Positions 39,986-48,626 are shown, counted from the stretch's first letter. The stretch: DNA of 64,000 bases from Micromonospora costi (GCF_003626655.1 NZ_RBAN01000001.1:1860001-1924000); one strand, 5' to 3'. Program-made: numbers and translations. The notes: a model not told the origin generated them from the sequence alone.

Positions 39986-42303
39986 GGTGTCGTCCTCGCT
40001 GACGGTTCGGGTGTGGGCTCGGGTGCGATGGCGAAGTTGTCGCGGAACAGGCAGTCCGGGTCGTACCGCCTCTTCAGCGTCCGCAGCCGGGCCAGGGTGC
40101 GGGGCGGGAACGCCTCGCCGACGCGTTCGGGGCGCAGGTCCGTCTCGAAACTGAGGTAGGTGCCGCGCAGGTGGGGGCCGAGGAGGTCGTCCCAGAGAGC
40201 GTCCAGCCGCCCCCGGTGCCGGCCGAACGCGGTGACGTGGAAGTTGGCCCCGCGGTGGCTCCAGGCCATCGCGTCCGGGTCCACGTCGGTCACGGCGCCG
40301 CCGATCGACCGGATGTGGAAGAAGTAGACGACCCCGCTGGCCAGCAGGCGGGCGGCGGCCTCCGCGAACTCGGGCGTGAGGTGCGCGAGCAGGCCGGTGC
40401 GGGAGATCGGTTCGCCCTGGGCCTGGTGCGGGGCGTCGCTCGCGTTCGCCATCACCGAGGCGTACGAGGTGATGACGACCGACTGGTCGTAGCCCGGCGC
40501 GATGTCGGCGACCGGCTGGAGCTGCGCGACGATCGTCGCCGGGTCGTCCGAGTCGACCATCGCCATCACCTGGGCGACCGGCGGCTGACCCGGCCGGGGC
40601 GGGCCCATGAGGATGGCGCTCGTGAGGTCGCGCGGCGCGGCCTCGACGGCGGCGCCCCAGCGCGTCAGGAGGTCCGTGGGGCGGCTGGCGTCCAGCGCGA
40701 ACTGGGCCCAGCCCACCGGTCCGACCTCGTCGACCTCGAACTCGAACGCGGTCACGATCCCGAAGTTGGCGCCGGCGCCGCGTACCGCCCAGAACAGGTC
40801 GGGGTTCTCGGTGTCGCTGGCGCGGACCTGGGTGCCGTCGGCGAGGACCAGCTCGACCGCGCGCAGGTGGTCGATGGTCAGGCCGTGCTTGCGGGCCAGC
40901 CAGCCGACGCCGCCGGCGGTGGCGAGGCCGCCCACGCCCACGCCGCCGTAGTCGCCGGAGGTGAGGGCCCAGCCGTACGGGGCGAGGGCTGCGGCCACGT
41001 CCATCCAGCGGGCCCCGGGCCCGATCCGGACGCGGCGGGTCGCCTCGTCGAGCACCCGGATCTCGTTCATCCGGGCGAGGCTGATCACGAGGCCGCCGTC
41101 GTTGGTCGACCGGCCGCTGATGCCGTGGCCGCCGCTGCGGACGCCCAGCGGCAGGTGGCGGTGCGCCCGGGCGAAGGCGAGCGCGTCGGCCACCTCGGCC
41201 GGGTCACGGGGCCGGAGCACCAGGCCGGGCGCGCCGCCGCGCAGGTAGGTCGACTTCACGTGGGCGTAGGCGATGTCGCCGGGCTCCACGGCGCCGTCGG
41301 CCAGGGAGGCCGGCACCTCGTCGTACGCGATTCCCGGACGCCGCTTCGCGCGGACGCTCGCGGTGCGCCGGGCGGTGCGCGGCAGCGGGGCGGGCAGGGC
41401 CCGGTCGACGGCCTCCCGCAGCGCCGGCGCGACCTCGCGCGCGAACCGCTCCAGCGTCGCGCCGTCGTCGGTCATCAGGACGATGGTGCCGATGCCGTGC
41501 TCGACGACCAGCGGCAGCAGGTCCTCGACCCAGTCGGCGGCCGGTCCGTGCAGGAAGCCCTGGCGGGTGGCGGAGAACCGGCCGGAGACGTTCAGCAGCC
41601 GGCGGATCTCCGCCGGGTCGCGCCCGGCCGCCCGGGCCGCCTCGTCGATGATCTTGTTGGCGGTACCGAGGTCGTCCGGGCCGGACGTGGCGAGCCACCC
41701 GTCGGCCTTCGTACCGACCAGCCGGAGCAACCGGGGATCGGAGCCGCCGAGCCAGATCGGGATGTGGTGCGCCGGCAGCGGGCCGCGCGACGCGCCCGCG
41801 AGGCGGTGGTGGTCGCCGAGGTAGCGGACCGGTGTGGGGTCACCCGCGTCCAGCACGGCCCGGACGACGTCGATCGACTCGTCGAGCGCGTCGACCGCCG
41901 TGCGCGGGTCGAGCCGGGGGCCGCCCACCGCCTCGACCGCGTCGAGGCCGGACGCGCCGGCGGAACCGGCCGCGACCCGGTCACCCGTGCCCAGGGCGAG
42001 CTGCAGCCGGCCGCCGGAGAGCAGGTCCAGGCTGGCGGCGGAGCGGGCGATGACGGCCGGGGACCGCAGCGGCGCGGTGAGCACGTTCGCGGCGAGATGG
42101 ATCCGGTCGGTCCTCCCGGCGACCCAGGAGAGCAGCGTCCAGGCGTCCAGGTGCGCCGGCTGGTCCGGGTCGTCGGGGAAGGTGACCAGGTCGTACCCGA
42201 GCGCCTCGGCGCGCCGGGCGAGCGCCACCGGGGTCTCGGGTGAGGCGTTCACCGGTGTGATGAACGTGCCGAACTCGAGGCGGTGGCCGTAGTTACCTGA
42301 CAC
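39982..42303 (-). CDS. Fusion of LLM oxidoreductase and berberine-bridge-type FAD oxidase
   Basis: 773 residues, two complete enzymes joined. Residues 1-300: luciferase-like barrel (DLVTFPDDPDQPAHLDAWTL, RIHLAANVLTAPLRSPAVIA, IPIWLGGSDPRLLRLVGTKA). Residues 301-335: Arg/Pro linker. Residues 336-773: PCMH-type FAD domain (GLVLRPRDPAEVADALAFAR, GVRSGGHGISGRSTNDGGLV with His393 as covalent FAD attachment, GGVGVGGLATAGGVGWLARK without the Cys of bicovalent enzymes) and C-terminal BBE motif (LRTLKRRYDPDCLFRDNFAI). Possibly couples a luciferase-type oxygenation or F420 reaction to an O2-dependent alcohol/amine oxidation. Divergent from a MarR gene with a palindrome near its start. Confidence 0.93.
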   Translation of the reverse strand: MSGNYGHRLEFGTFITPVNASPETPVALARRAEALGYDLVTFPDDPDQPAHLDAWTLLSWVAGRTDRIHLAANVLTAPLRSPAVIARSAASLDLLSGGRLQLALGTGDRVAAGSAGASGLDAVEAVGGPRLDPRTAVDALDESIDVVRAVLDAGDPTPVRYLGDHHRLAGASRGPLPAHHIPIWLGGSDPRLLRLVGTKADGWLATSGPDDLGTANKIIDEAARAAGRDPAEIRRLLNVSGRFSATRQGFLHGPAADWVEDLLPLVVEHGIGTIVLMTDDGATLERFAREVAPALREAVDRALPAPLPRTARRTASVRAKRRPGIAYDEVPASLADGAVEPGDIAYAHVKSTYLRGGAPGLVLRPRDPAEVADALAFARAHRHLPLGVRSGGHGISGRSTNDGGLVISLARMNEIRVLDEATRRVRIGPGARWMDVAAALAPYGWALTSGDYGGVGVGGLATAGGVGWLARKHGLTIDHLRAVELVLADGTQVRASDTENPDLFWAVRGAGANFGIVTAFEFEVDEVGPVGWAQFALDASRPTDLLTRWGAAVEAAPRDLTSAILMGPPRPGQPPVAQVMAMVDSDDPATIVAQLQPVADIAPGYDQSVVITSYASVMANASDAPHQAQGEPISRTGLLAHLTPEFAEAAARLLASGVVYFFHIRSIGGAVTDVDPDAMAWSHRGANFHVTAFGRHRGRLDALWDDLLGPHLRGTYLSFETDLRPERVGEAFPPRTLARLRTLKRRYDPDCLFRDNFAIAPEPTPEPSARTTP

Positions 42304-42317
42304 GACTGTCTCCCGAA

Positions 42318-42333
42318 GGTTGATGCGTCAACC
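42318..42333. promoter_or_regulatory. MarR operator candidate
   Basis: GGTTGA-TGCG-TCAACC, perfect 6-bp arms, 15 bases before the start of the LLM-FAD fusion gene and in the gap shared with the divergent MarR gene. Confidence 0.6.
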
Positions 42334-42426
42334 AGAATACGGCTCGCGCCGAACCCCCGCCTGTGATCCGCGTCATCAGGAGCCGACCCCGTGTTCTCCG
42401 GCCGGGCCGCTCCGCGCGCCGCGATT

Positions 42427-42432
42427 TACGCT
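42427..42432 (+). promoter_or_regulatory. -10 box of a leaderless promoter
   Basis: TACGCT, six bases, then GTG 42439. Confidence 0.5.
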
Positions 42433-42438
42433 GGTCGG

Positions 42439-42918
42439 GTGGGCGATTCCGGCAACCGGCTCGACGAGCGCGAATACCAGGTCTGGCGCGCCTTCCACCG
42501 GATGCACGACAAGCTCGCGCTCGCCCTGAACCAGCACCTCCAGCAGGACGCGGGCATCTCCGAGTCCGACTTCCAGGTGCTCGCCGCGCTGGCCGAGGCC
42601 CCGCGGCACGCGCTGCGTGCCCGCGAGCTGCGCGAGGAGCTCCAGTGGGAGAAGAGCCGCCTCGCGCACCAGATCCGCCGGATGGAACAGCGCGGGCTGG
42701 TCGCCCGCGACGACTGCCCCGAGGACGGCCGCGCGGCCACCGTCCGGATCACGGACGTGGGGCTGAGCACCGTCCGGGGCGCCGCGCAGGCCCACGCGGC
42801 CCGGGTCCGCGAACTCTTCTTCGACGCGCTCACGCCGGCCCAGCTCGACGCCTTCGACGAGGCCGGCGCCGCCGTGCTCGAACGGCTGCGGCAGCGCTGC
42901 CCCGCGGAGGCGCCGTGA
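42439..42918 (+). CDS. MarR-family transcriptional regulator
   Basis: 159 residues from GTG 42439, six bases after a TACGCT box; an ATG 48 bases upstream is in frame but lies before the -10. MarR winged helix: DFQVLAALAEAPRHALRARE, LREELQWEKSRLAHQIRRME, QRGLVARDDCPEDGRAATVR, ITDVGLSTVRGAA. The DDCPEDGRA wing is typical of the MarR group that senses phenolic or quinone-like compounds; Cys in the wing could be redox-sensitive. Divergent from the LLM-FAD fusion operon, which it probably represses. Confidence 0.92.
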   Translation: MGDSGNRLDEREYQVWRAFHRMHDKLALALNQHLQQDAGISESDFQVLAALAEAPRHALRARELREELQWEKSRLAHQIRRMEQRGLVARDDCPEDGRAATVRITDVGLSTVRGAAQAHAARVRELFFDALTPAQLDAFDEAGAAVLERLRQRCPAEAP

Positions 42919-42959
42919 GCGGGCCGGTGGTCCTAGACTGCCGGGATGGGGCACCGGGC

Positions 42960-43793
42960 GTGACCAGCGAGATGGGTGCTTCGACGCCGTACGGTCATGT
43001 CTGCTGGGTTCATGACGATCCGGCCCCTTTCCATCACGCGGCCCAGGCGTTCCTCACCGCCGGGCTCGCAGCCGGGGAACGGCTCTGGTACGTGGCCGCC
43101 GGCCCCGCCGAGCCGGTCGTCGCGCGGTTGTCCGCCGTACCGGCGCTGCGCGACGCACTGGCCCGCGGGACGGCCGAGGTGGTGTCGGTCGGCGACACGT
43201 ACCGCAGCGACGCCGTCGTGGACGGCCCGACCCAGGTGCGGGCGTACGCCGACGCGACCGAGGCCGCCCTCGCCGACGGCTTCCGGGGGCTGCGGGTGGT
43301 GGCCGAGGCGACCCCGCTGGTCCGCACCCCGGCCCAGCTCGACGCGTTCGCCCGCTACGAGCACCTGGTCGACCGGTACATGCGCGCCCGGCCCTTCTCC
43401 GCCATGTGCGGGTACGACCGGCGGGAGATCGGCAGCCGGGCCGCGGCCGAGCTGGCCTGCCTGCACCCGGAGACGAACGCGCCGGAGGCGTCCTTCCAGC
43501 TCTACGCCTGTGATTCACAGGGTGACCGGGCCGGGCTCGCCGGCGAGCTGGATCTCACCGCGGAGGACCTGTTCACCACCGCGCTGGAGCGGGCCGACCT
43601 GCGGCCGGTCGACGGCCGCCTGGTGGTGCAGGCTCCCGGGCTGCGCTTCATCGACCACCGGGCGCTGCTACGCCTGCACGACTACGGCCGGCGCCGGAAC
43701 GCGAGCGTGGTGCTCCGCTCGCCGCACGCCACCGCGTCCCGCCTCGCGGGTCTGCTCGACCTGCCCGGGCTCACGGTGGAGGTGACCGGATGA
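42960..43793 (+). CDS. MEDS-domain/STAS-domain signalling protein
   Basis: 277 residues from GTG 42960 (GTG 42915 and ATG 42972 are alternatives). Residues about 10-170 are a MEDS (DcmR-type sensory) domain: GHVCWVHDDPAPFHHAAQAF, GERLWYVAAG, VAEATPLVRTPAQLDAFARY, SAMCGYDRREIGSRAAAELA. Residues 185-277 are a STAS domain: LAGELDLTAEDLFTTALERA, GLRFIDHRALLRLHDYG. In classical SpoIIAA/RsbV proteins a Ser follows FID; here it is His, so ordinary phosphorylation by an anti-sigma kinase is not possible. Coupled (ATGA) to a MEDS-ATPase protein. A TAGACT box at 42934 precedes it. Confidence 0.9.
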   Translation: MTSEMGASTPYGHVCWVHDDPAPFHHAAQAFLTAGLAAGERLWYVAAGPAEPVVARLSAVPALRDALARGTAEVVSVGDTYRSDAVVDGPTQVRAYADATEAALADGFRGLRVVAEATPLVRTPAQLDAFARYEHLVDRYMRARPFSAMCGYDRREIGSRAAAELACLHPETNAPEASFQLYACDSQGDRAGLAGELDLTAEDLFTTALERADLRPVDGRLVVQAPGLRFIDHRALLRLHDYGRRRNASVVLRSPHATASRLAGLLDLPGLTVEVTG

Positions 43794-44746
43794 GGACGGG
43801 CGCCGCCGCCGGCCACCAGGGCTATTACCACGAGGCCGTCCGCTACGGCTCCGACGAGGAGCTGCTCGCCGTCGTGGTGCCGTTCCTGCTCGACGGCGTC
43901 GGGGCGGGCGAGCCGACGTTCGTGGCCCTCGGCGAGCGTACGGGCGGGCTGGTGCGGGCGGCCCTGCCCACCGGCTCCGGCGTCGAGTTCCTCACCGGCG
44001 GCAGCGTCTACGCCCGGCCCACCGCCGCGATCCGCTCCTACCGGGAGCTGCTGCACGCCCAAGTGACCGCCGGCGCCGGCCAGATCCGGATCGTGGGCGA
44101 GCTGCCCACGGCCACGTTCGGCGCGACGTGGGACTGGTGGGCCCGGTACGAGTCGGCCATCAACCACGCGTACGACGACTTCCCCCTGTGGAGCATGTGC
44201 GCGTACGACACCCGGATCACGCCCCCGCACGTGCTCGACGAGGTGGCCCGTACGCACCCCCGGTTCGCCACCCCGGACGGGGCCCACGTGCCCAGCCTGG
44301 CCTACACCGAACCGACCGTCTACCTCTGCGAGGACCGGGGGGCGCCCCCCGACCCGTTGCAGACGGCACCCCCGCTGGTCGAGCTGACCGACCCCACGGC
44401 CGCGCAGGCCCGCGCCGCCGTGTACACCGTCGACCGCGGTGCCCTGCCCGCGGACGACGTGGAGGATCTCGTGGTGGCCGTCAGCGAGACCGTCACCAAC
44501 GCGCTGCGGCACGGGCGCCCGCCCGTCCGGCTGCGCCTCTGGGCGGGCCCGGACCGCATCGTGGCGACGGTGACCGACGAGGGAGCCGGCCCGAAGGACC
44601 CGTTCGTCGGTCTCCTTCCGGCCGGCGACGGGGCCACCGGCGGTCTCGGCCTGTGGATCACCTACCAGTCGTGCAACCACGTGAGCCTGCACCGCGGCGG
44701 CCCGGCCGGCTTCACCCTGCGGCTCACGGCCGGCAACCCGCACTGA
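43790..44746 (+). CDS. MEDS-domain protein with anti-sigma-type HATPase
   Basis: 318 residues; ATG overlaps the upstream stop. Residues 1-185: second MEDS domain (GYYHEAVRYGSDEELLAVVV, PFLLDGVGAGEPTFVALGER, RIVGELPTATFGATWDWWAR, WSMCAYDTRITPPHVLDEVA). Residues about 205-318: RsbW/SpoIIAB-like GHKL ATPase, N box LVVAVSETVTNALRHG, G1 TDEGAGPKDPF, G2 GATGGLGLWITYQSC. This is the kinase/anti-sigma type of partner for STAS proteins, and its partner's STAS domain lacks the phospho-Ser, so the pair may work by binding only. MEDS domains are thought to sense small ligands; the sigma factor partner is not in the window. Confidence 0.9.
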   Translation: MRTGAAAGHQGYYHEAVRYGSDEELLAVVVPFLLDGVGAGEPTFVALGERTGGLVRAALPTGSGVEFLTGGSVYARPTAAIRSYRELLHAQVTAGAGQIRIVGELPTATFGATWDWWARYESAINHAYDDFPLWSMCAYDTRITPPHVLDEVARTHPRFATPDGAHVPSLAYTEPTVYLCEDRGAPPDPLQTAPPLVELTDPTAAQARAAVYTVDRGALPADDVEDLVVAVSETVTNALRHGRPPVRLRLWAGPDRIVATVTDEGAGPKDPFVGLLPAGDGATGGLGLWITYQSCNHVSLHRGGPAGFTLRLTAGNPH

Positions 44747-44791
44747 CCGGCGACCCCGGCCGGCGTCGCCGCCGGCCGCCGGCCGGTGCCG

Positions 44792-45250
44792 TCACTCCGC
44801 CACCACCAGCGCCTGCGGTGCGGCCTGCTTCATCCGCGTACGCAGCCACTTGAGCTGTATCGAGGTCTCACCCTCGCAGCGCTTGACGACCGCGAGCAGG
44901 TCCCGGTCCCGGGCGCCGTACGCGGCCTGCCCCACCACGGTCCAGCTGATGTCGCACTCGGCGGCCATGAGGTAGAGGTCCTGGAGATCGCGCAGGAGAC
45001 CGATGCCGCCGCTGCGGGTGCCCCGGAACAGCTCCGAGTGCAGCCGGTCCGGCTCGGCCGGCGCCTCCTCGGCGTAGCGGGCCGCGAACGGCTGCAACTG
45101 CGCGGCGTGCTCGTCGCAGCGCTCCGCCAGCTGCTGGCAGAGGTGGTAGACGTCGGGCTCCTCCCCGTGCGCGCTGCCGACCTGCCGGAACGCGTCGGCG
45201 AGGTTGACCTGGGCGCGGTGCAGCAGACCGAGGTAGTGGGCGAGGTGCAT
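44792..45250 (-). CDS. Helical protein co-encoded with the molybdopterin oxidoreductase
   Basis: 152 residues, ATG with GGAGGGGAG upstream, two bases after the stop of the oxidoreductase gene. Mostly amphipathic helix: MHLAHYLGLLHRAQVNLADA, FRQVGSAHGEEPDVYHLCQQ, LAERCDEHAAQLQPFAARYA, LQDLYLMAAECDISWTVVGQ, ARDRDLLAVVKRCEGETSIQ. Conserved His/Glu/Asp spacing in the helices (HxLxxxH, CDEH, AAECD) gives a ferritin- or hemerythrin-like four-helix impression, but I could not assign a family. Strict linkage suggests a subunit or maturation factor of the molybdoenzyme. Confidence 0.85.
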   Translation of the reverse strand: MHLAHYLGLLHRAQVNLADAFRQVGSAHGEEPDVYHLCQQLAERCDEHAAQLQPFAARYAEEAPAEPDRLHSELFRGTRSGGIGLLRDLQDLYLMAAECDISWTVVGQAAYGARDRDLLAVVKRCEGETSIQLKWLRTRMKQAAPQALVVAE

Positions 45251-45252
45251 GG

Positions 45253-47691
45253 TCACTCCCCTCCGGTGTGGCTGGTCGCCTCTGCCGCCGGGCCGCCGAC
45301 CGTGGCCGGCACGACGGCCGCCACGGGCGCGCTGCCCCCGACGGTGGGGGCCGGTGACGGTACGCCTCCGCCGTCGGCGAGACGGGCCACGGCGACCGCG
45401 GCGACCTTGAACAGCGGCTGTTTGGACACCGGGTCCCAGGCCGTGATGGTCAGCTCGTTGGCGGCCCGCGGCGTACGCTCGGCCGGGTCCTGGTCGAACC
45501 AGCCGTAGTGGAACGGCAGGAAGACCACCCCGGGCCGGATCCCGCTGAGCCGGGCCCGGGCCTGCACGGCGCCGCGCGCCGAGGCCACACCGACCAGGTC
45601 GCCCTCCACGATGCCGAGGCGCTCGGCGTCGGCCACGTTGAGCTCCACCCAGACGTCCGGCGCCGCGGCGTCCAGCTGCGGCGCCCGCCCGGTCTTCGTC
45701 CGGGTGTGGAAGTGGTAGACGGTGCGGCCGGTGGTGAGCAGCAACGGGTGCCCCTCGTCGGGCACCTCCGGCGAGGGCCGGTAGTCGACCGCGTGCAGGA
45801 ACGCCCGTCCACCCGGCTGCTTGGCCCGGTACTCCTCGGCCGTGAACTCGGCGCCGGTGGCCAGGTCCTGGCCGTAGGTCTCGCACACCTCCGGGTCGGT
45901 GGGGAAGATCCCGTCGGTGTAGAGCCGCTCGGTGCCGTCCGGCCGGGCGTCGGTGCACGGCCACTGGATGCCGCTGCCGCCCCGCAGCTTGTCGTACGTG
46001 AGGCCGGTGTAGTCGCACGGCCGCCCCCGCGAGCACTCCTTCCACGCCTCGAACGCCTCCTCCGGGGTCGTCCACGGGATCAGCGGCCTGCCGTCCCGGT
46101 CGCGGAAGTCCATGCGCCGCGCGTAGTCGAGGAAGATGTCCAGGTCGGCGCGCGCCTCGCCGGGCGGGTCCACCGCCTTCTCGCTGAGGTGCACCGTCCG
46201 GTCCACGTTGGTGAAGGTGCCCGTCTTCTCACCCCAGGTCGCGCCGGGCAGCACCACGTCGGCGAGTTCGGCCGTCTCGGTCAGGAAGAGGTCCTGCACC
46301 ACCACGAACAGCTCGGGCCGGCGCAGGATGCGCCGGATACGGGCCAGGTCGGGCAGCGAGACCGCCGGGTTCGTGGCGCTGATCCAGAGCAGCTTGATCG
46401 ATCCCTGCTCGGCGTACCGGAAGATCTGCATGGCGTGCGTCGGCGGCGCCCAGTGTGGGATCACCTCGGGCTCGACGTTCCACAGCCGGGCCAGCTCCGC
46501 GATGTGCTCCGGGTTGTCCCAGTTCCGCAGGCCGGGCAGGTCACCGTCGGCGCCGGTCTCCCGGGTGTTCTGGGCGGTCGGCTGGCCGTTCATCTGATAG
46601 ATGCCCGCGCCGGGGCGCCCGATCATCCCGCGCAGCAGGTGCAGGTTGTTGACCTGGCAGGCCGCCGCGGTGGCCTGGTTGGACTGGTAGAAGCCCTGGA
46701 GCACGGTGGAGAGCAGCCGCCGGGAGGAGCCGAGCAGTTCCGCGGCACGGCGTACGTCGGCCGCGGGCACGTCACAGATGTCCGCCGCCCGCTCCGGCGG
46801 GTACCCGTCGACCCGCCGGGCCAGCTCGTCGAAGCCGAGCGTGTGCGCGGCCACGTACTCCTCGTCGTACCAGCCGTTGCGGATGATCTCCCGCAGCAGG
46901 CCGTTCATCAGCGCCACGTTGGTGCCGTTGCGGATCGGGAGGTGCACGTCGGCCTCCCGGGTCACCGCCGTGGAGCGCGGATCGACGGCGAGCATCGCCG
47001 GCGGGTTCGGGCCGCGCCGCCGGTCCAGCATCCGCATCCACAGCACGGTCTGTGTCTCCGCCACGTTGTGGCCCCACAGCGCGATCGCGTCGCAGTGGTC
47101 CACGTCGGTGTACGAACCGGGCTGGCCGTCCGCGCCGAACGTGGCCTTCAGCGCCGATGCGGCCGTCGCCGTGCAGAGGCGGGTGTTGCCGTCCATGTGC
47201 GGGGTGCCCAGTCCCGCCTTGCCGATTACCCCGAGGGTGTAGTACTCCTCCAGGAACAGCTGCCCCGTCGTGTAGAAGCCGAAGTGGCCCCACCCGCCCG
47301 GCCCCGCGAGCAGTTCGTTCGACCGGGCCACGATCCGGCCCATGGCGGTGTCCCAGTCCGTCTCCACGAGCCGGCCGCCCTCGCGTACCAGCGGGCGGGT
47401 CAGCCTGTCCGGGCTGTTGTTGGCCTGCCACCCGTAGAGGTCCTTCGGGTCGAGGCGCCCCCGGTTGACCCGGTCGACGGCCCGACCCCGGACGCCCACG
47501 ATGCGGCCGTCGCGCACCGCGATGTCGACGGCGTCACCGTTGGAGTGCAGCACCGAGGCCGACTGCACCCAGGAGTCCACATCCGACTCGCGCAGGTCGC
47601 CGTCGAGGAAGGTGTCCACGCGCACCGGCCACTCCTGCCCCGCGCCGTACGGTGTGCGGGGACCCCAGGGGTCGGCGATCCGGTCAACCAT
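45253..47691 (-). CDS. Molybdopterin oxidoreductase lacking the N-terminal Fe-S cysteines
   Basis: 812 residues from ATG 47691. Bis-MGD family (FdhF/NapA/nitrate-reductase-like): GRIVGVRGRAVDRVNRGRLD, PHMDGNTRLCTATAASALKA with the probable Mo-ligand Cys173, IALWGHNVAETQTVLWMRML, DPRSTAVTREADVHLPIRNG, INxxHxLRG-like VNNLHLLRGMIGRPGAGIYQ, VVLPGATWGEKTGTFTNVDR, and the C-terminal dinucleotide-binding domain (YHFHTRTKTGRAPQLD, ANELTITAWDPVSKQPLFKV). At the N-terminus the usual CxxCxxxC reads S46-V-L-H49-S-N-G-D53 and the fourth position is D81, so the [4Fe-4S] cluster should be absent. Electron flow must differ from that of the standard enzymes. Substrate unknown. Confidence 0.93.
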   Translation of the reverse strand: MVDRIADPWGPRTPYGAGQEWPVRVDTFLDGDLRESDVDSWVQSASVLHSNGDAVDIAVRDGRIVGVRGRAVDRVNRGRLDPKDLYGWQANNSPDRLTRPLVREGGRLVETDWDTAMGRIVARSNELLAGPGGWGHFGFYTTGQLFLEEYYTLGVIGKAGLGTPHMDGNTRLCTATAASALKATFGADGQPGSYTDVDHCDAIALWGHNVAETQTVLWMRMLDRRRGPNPPAMLAVDPRSTAVTREADVHLPIRNGTNVALMNGLLREIIRNGWYDEEYVAAHTLGFDELARRVDGYPPERAADICDVPAADVRRAAELLGSSRRLLSTVLQGFYQSNQATAAACQVNNLHLLRGMIGRPGAGIYQMNGQPTAQNTRETGADGDLPGLRNWDNPEHIAELARLWNVEPEVIPHWAPPTHAMQIFRYAEQGSIKLLWISATNPAVSLPDLARIRRILRRPELFVVVQDLFLTETAELADVVLPGATWGEKTGTFTNVDRTVHLSEKAVDPPGEARADLDIFLDYARRMDFRDRDGRPLIPWTTPEEAFEAWKECSRGRPCDYTGLTYDKLRGGSGIQWPCTDARPDGTERLYTDGIFPTDPEVCETYGQDLATGAEFTAEEYRAKQPGGRAFLHAVDYRPSPEVPDEGHPLLLTTGRTVYHFHTRTKTGRAPQLDAAAPDVWVELNVADAERLGIVEGDLVGVASARGAVQARARLSGIRPGVVFLPFHYGWFDQDPAERTPRAANELTITAWDPVSKQPLFKVAAVAVARLADGGGVPSPAPTVGGSAPVAAVVPATVGGPAAEATSHTGGE

Positions 47692-47853
47692 GATCCGTTC
47701 CCTCCGCCGTGAGGACCTCCGGGCCACTGGTCCGTACCTTTCTCCACGAAACCGATCCTCACACCTGGGCCGCTCACATCGGGGGAAACGGGCTGCATCC
47801 GGCCGCGTCGGCCGCCGAGGAATGGGACCTCGAGGAGGCGGGTAGCCGTCTCC

Positions 47854-48378
47854 GTGGCCGACTGGGTGCAGCTGTTCGTTCCGAGCACGCCGCTGCTCGA
47901 GACGGTCGTGCGGGGCAGCGTCATGTACCTGACGCTCTTCGGGCTGCTCCGGGTCATCCTCAAGCGCGAGAGCGGCACCACCGGCGTCACCGACCTGCTG
48001 GTCATCGTGCTGCTCGCCGACGCCGCCCAGAACGGGATGTCGGGCAACTACACCTCCATCACCGACGGGGTCCTGCTCGTCGCAGTGATCATCGGCTGGT
48101 CGTACCTGCTGGACGCCGTGGCGTACCGGTGGCCTGCCGCGGCCCGGCTCATCCGGCCTAGTTCACTGGTCCTGGTGCGGGACGGACGGATGCTGCACCG
48201 CAACATGCGACGGGAACTGATCACGGACGAGGAGCTGCGCCAGCAGCTCCGCGAGCAGGGCATCGACGACGTGGCGAAGGTGCGGGAGGCGCGCATGGAG
48301 TCCGACGGACAGCTCAGCGTCACCACCCGTACCAAGGATCAACCCCGAAAACAGGGCCGGAAGCGGGGCGTGTACTAG
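47854..48378 (+). CDS. DUF421/YetF-type membrane protein
   Basis: 174 residues from GTG 47854 (GAGGAGG lies 15 bases upstream). Three N-terminal hydrophobic helices (VVRGSVMYLTLFGLLRVIL, DLLVIVLLADAAQNG, VLLVAVIIGWSYLLDAVAYR), then the cytoplasmic DUF421 domain SSLVLVRDGRMLHRNMRREL, ITDEELRQQLREQGIDDVAK, EARMESDGQLSV. E. coli and Bacillus relatives (YcaP, YetF) are stress- and sporulation-linked membrane proteins of unknown activity. Ends in a basic tail. Confidence 0.92.
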   Translation: MADWVQLFVPSTPLLETVVRGSVMYLTLFGLLRVILKRESGTTGVTDLLVIVLLADAAQNGMSGNYTSITDGVLLVAVIIGWSYLLDAVAYRWPAAARLIRPSSLVLVRDGRMLHRNMRRELITDEELRQQLREQGIDDVAKVREARMESDGQLSVTTRTKDQPRKQGRKRGVY

Positions 48379-48467
48379 CCCGCCGTTTGCCCGCCGCAGG
48401 GTCGGGAACGCGTGTGGTGCCCGGCGCGAGGCCGTGCCTCGTGCCCGTCACACGGATGGAGGCTGAG

Positions 48468-48626
48468 ATGACCAGCCGCGAGCAACTGCACGATCTGCGT
48501 CAGCGCGCCCACAACGCGGGCATCGAGGGCAACTCCAAGATGACGGAGAGCCAGCTGAAGGACGCCCTCAAGAGGGTCGACAAGGGCATGGACCCGCAGA
48601 CCGCGAAGCAGCAGACCAAGCGGTGA
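48468..48626 (+). CDS. Small basic/acidic helical protein, Rho-N/SAP-like
   Basis: 52 residues; ATG after GGAGG. Sequence MTSREQLHDLRQRAHNAGIE, GNSKMTESQLKDALKRVDKG, MDPQTAKQQTKR. The TESQLKDALKR helix preceded by a turn is like the short SAP/Rho N-terminal helix-extension-helix motif that binds nucleic acid. Similar tiny proteins are scattered through Micromonospora genomes. Followed by a strong hairpin. Function unknown. Confidence 0.75.
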   Translation: MTSREQLHDLRQRAHNAGIEGNSKMTESQLKDALKRVDKGMDPQTAKQQTKR

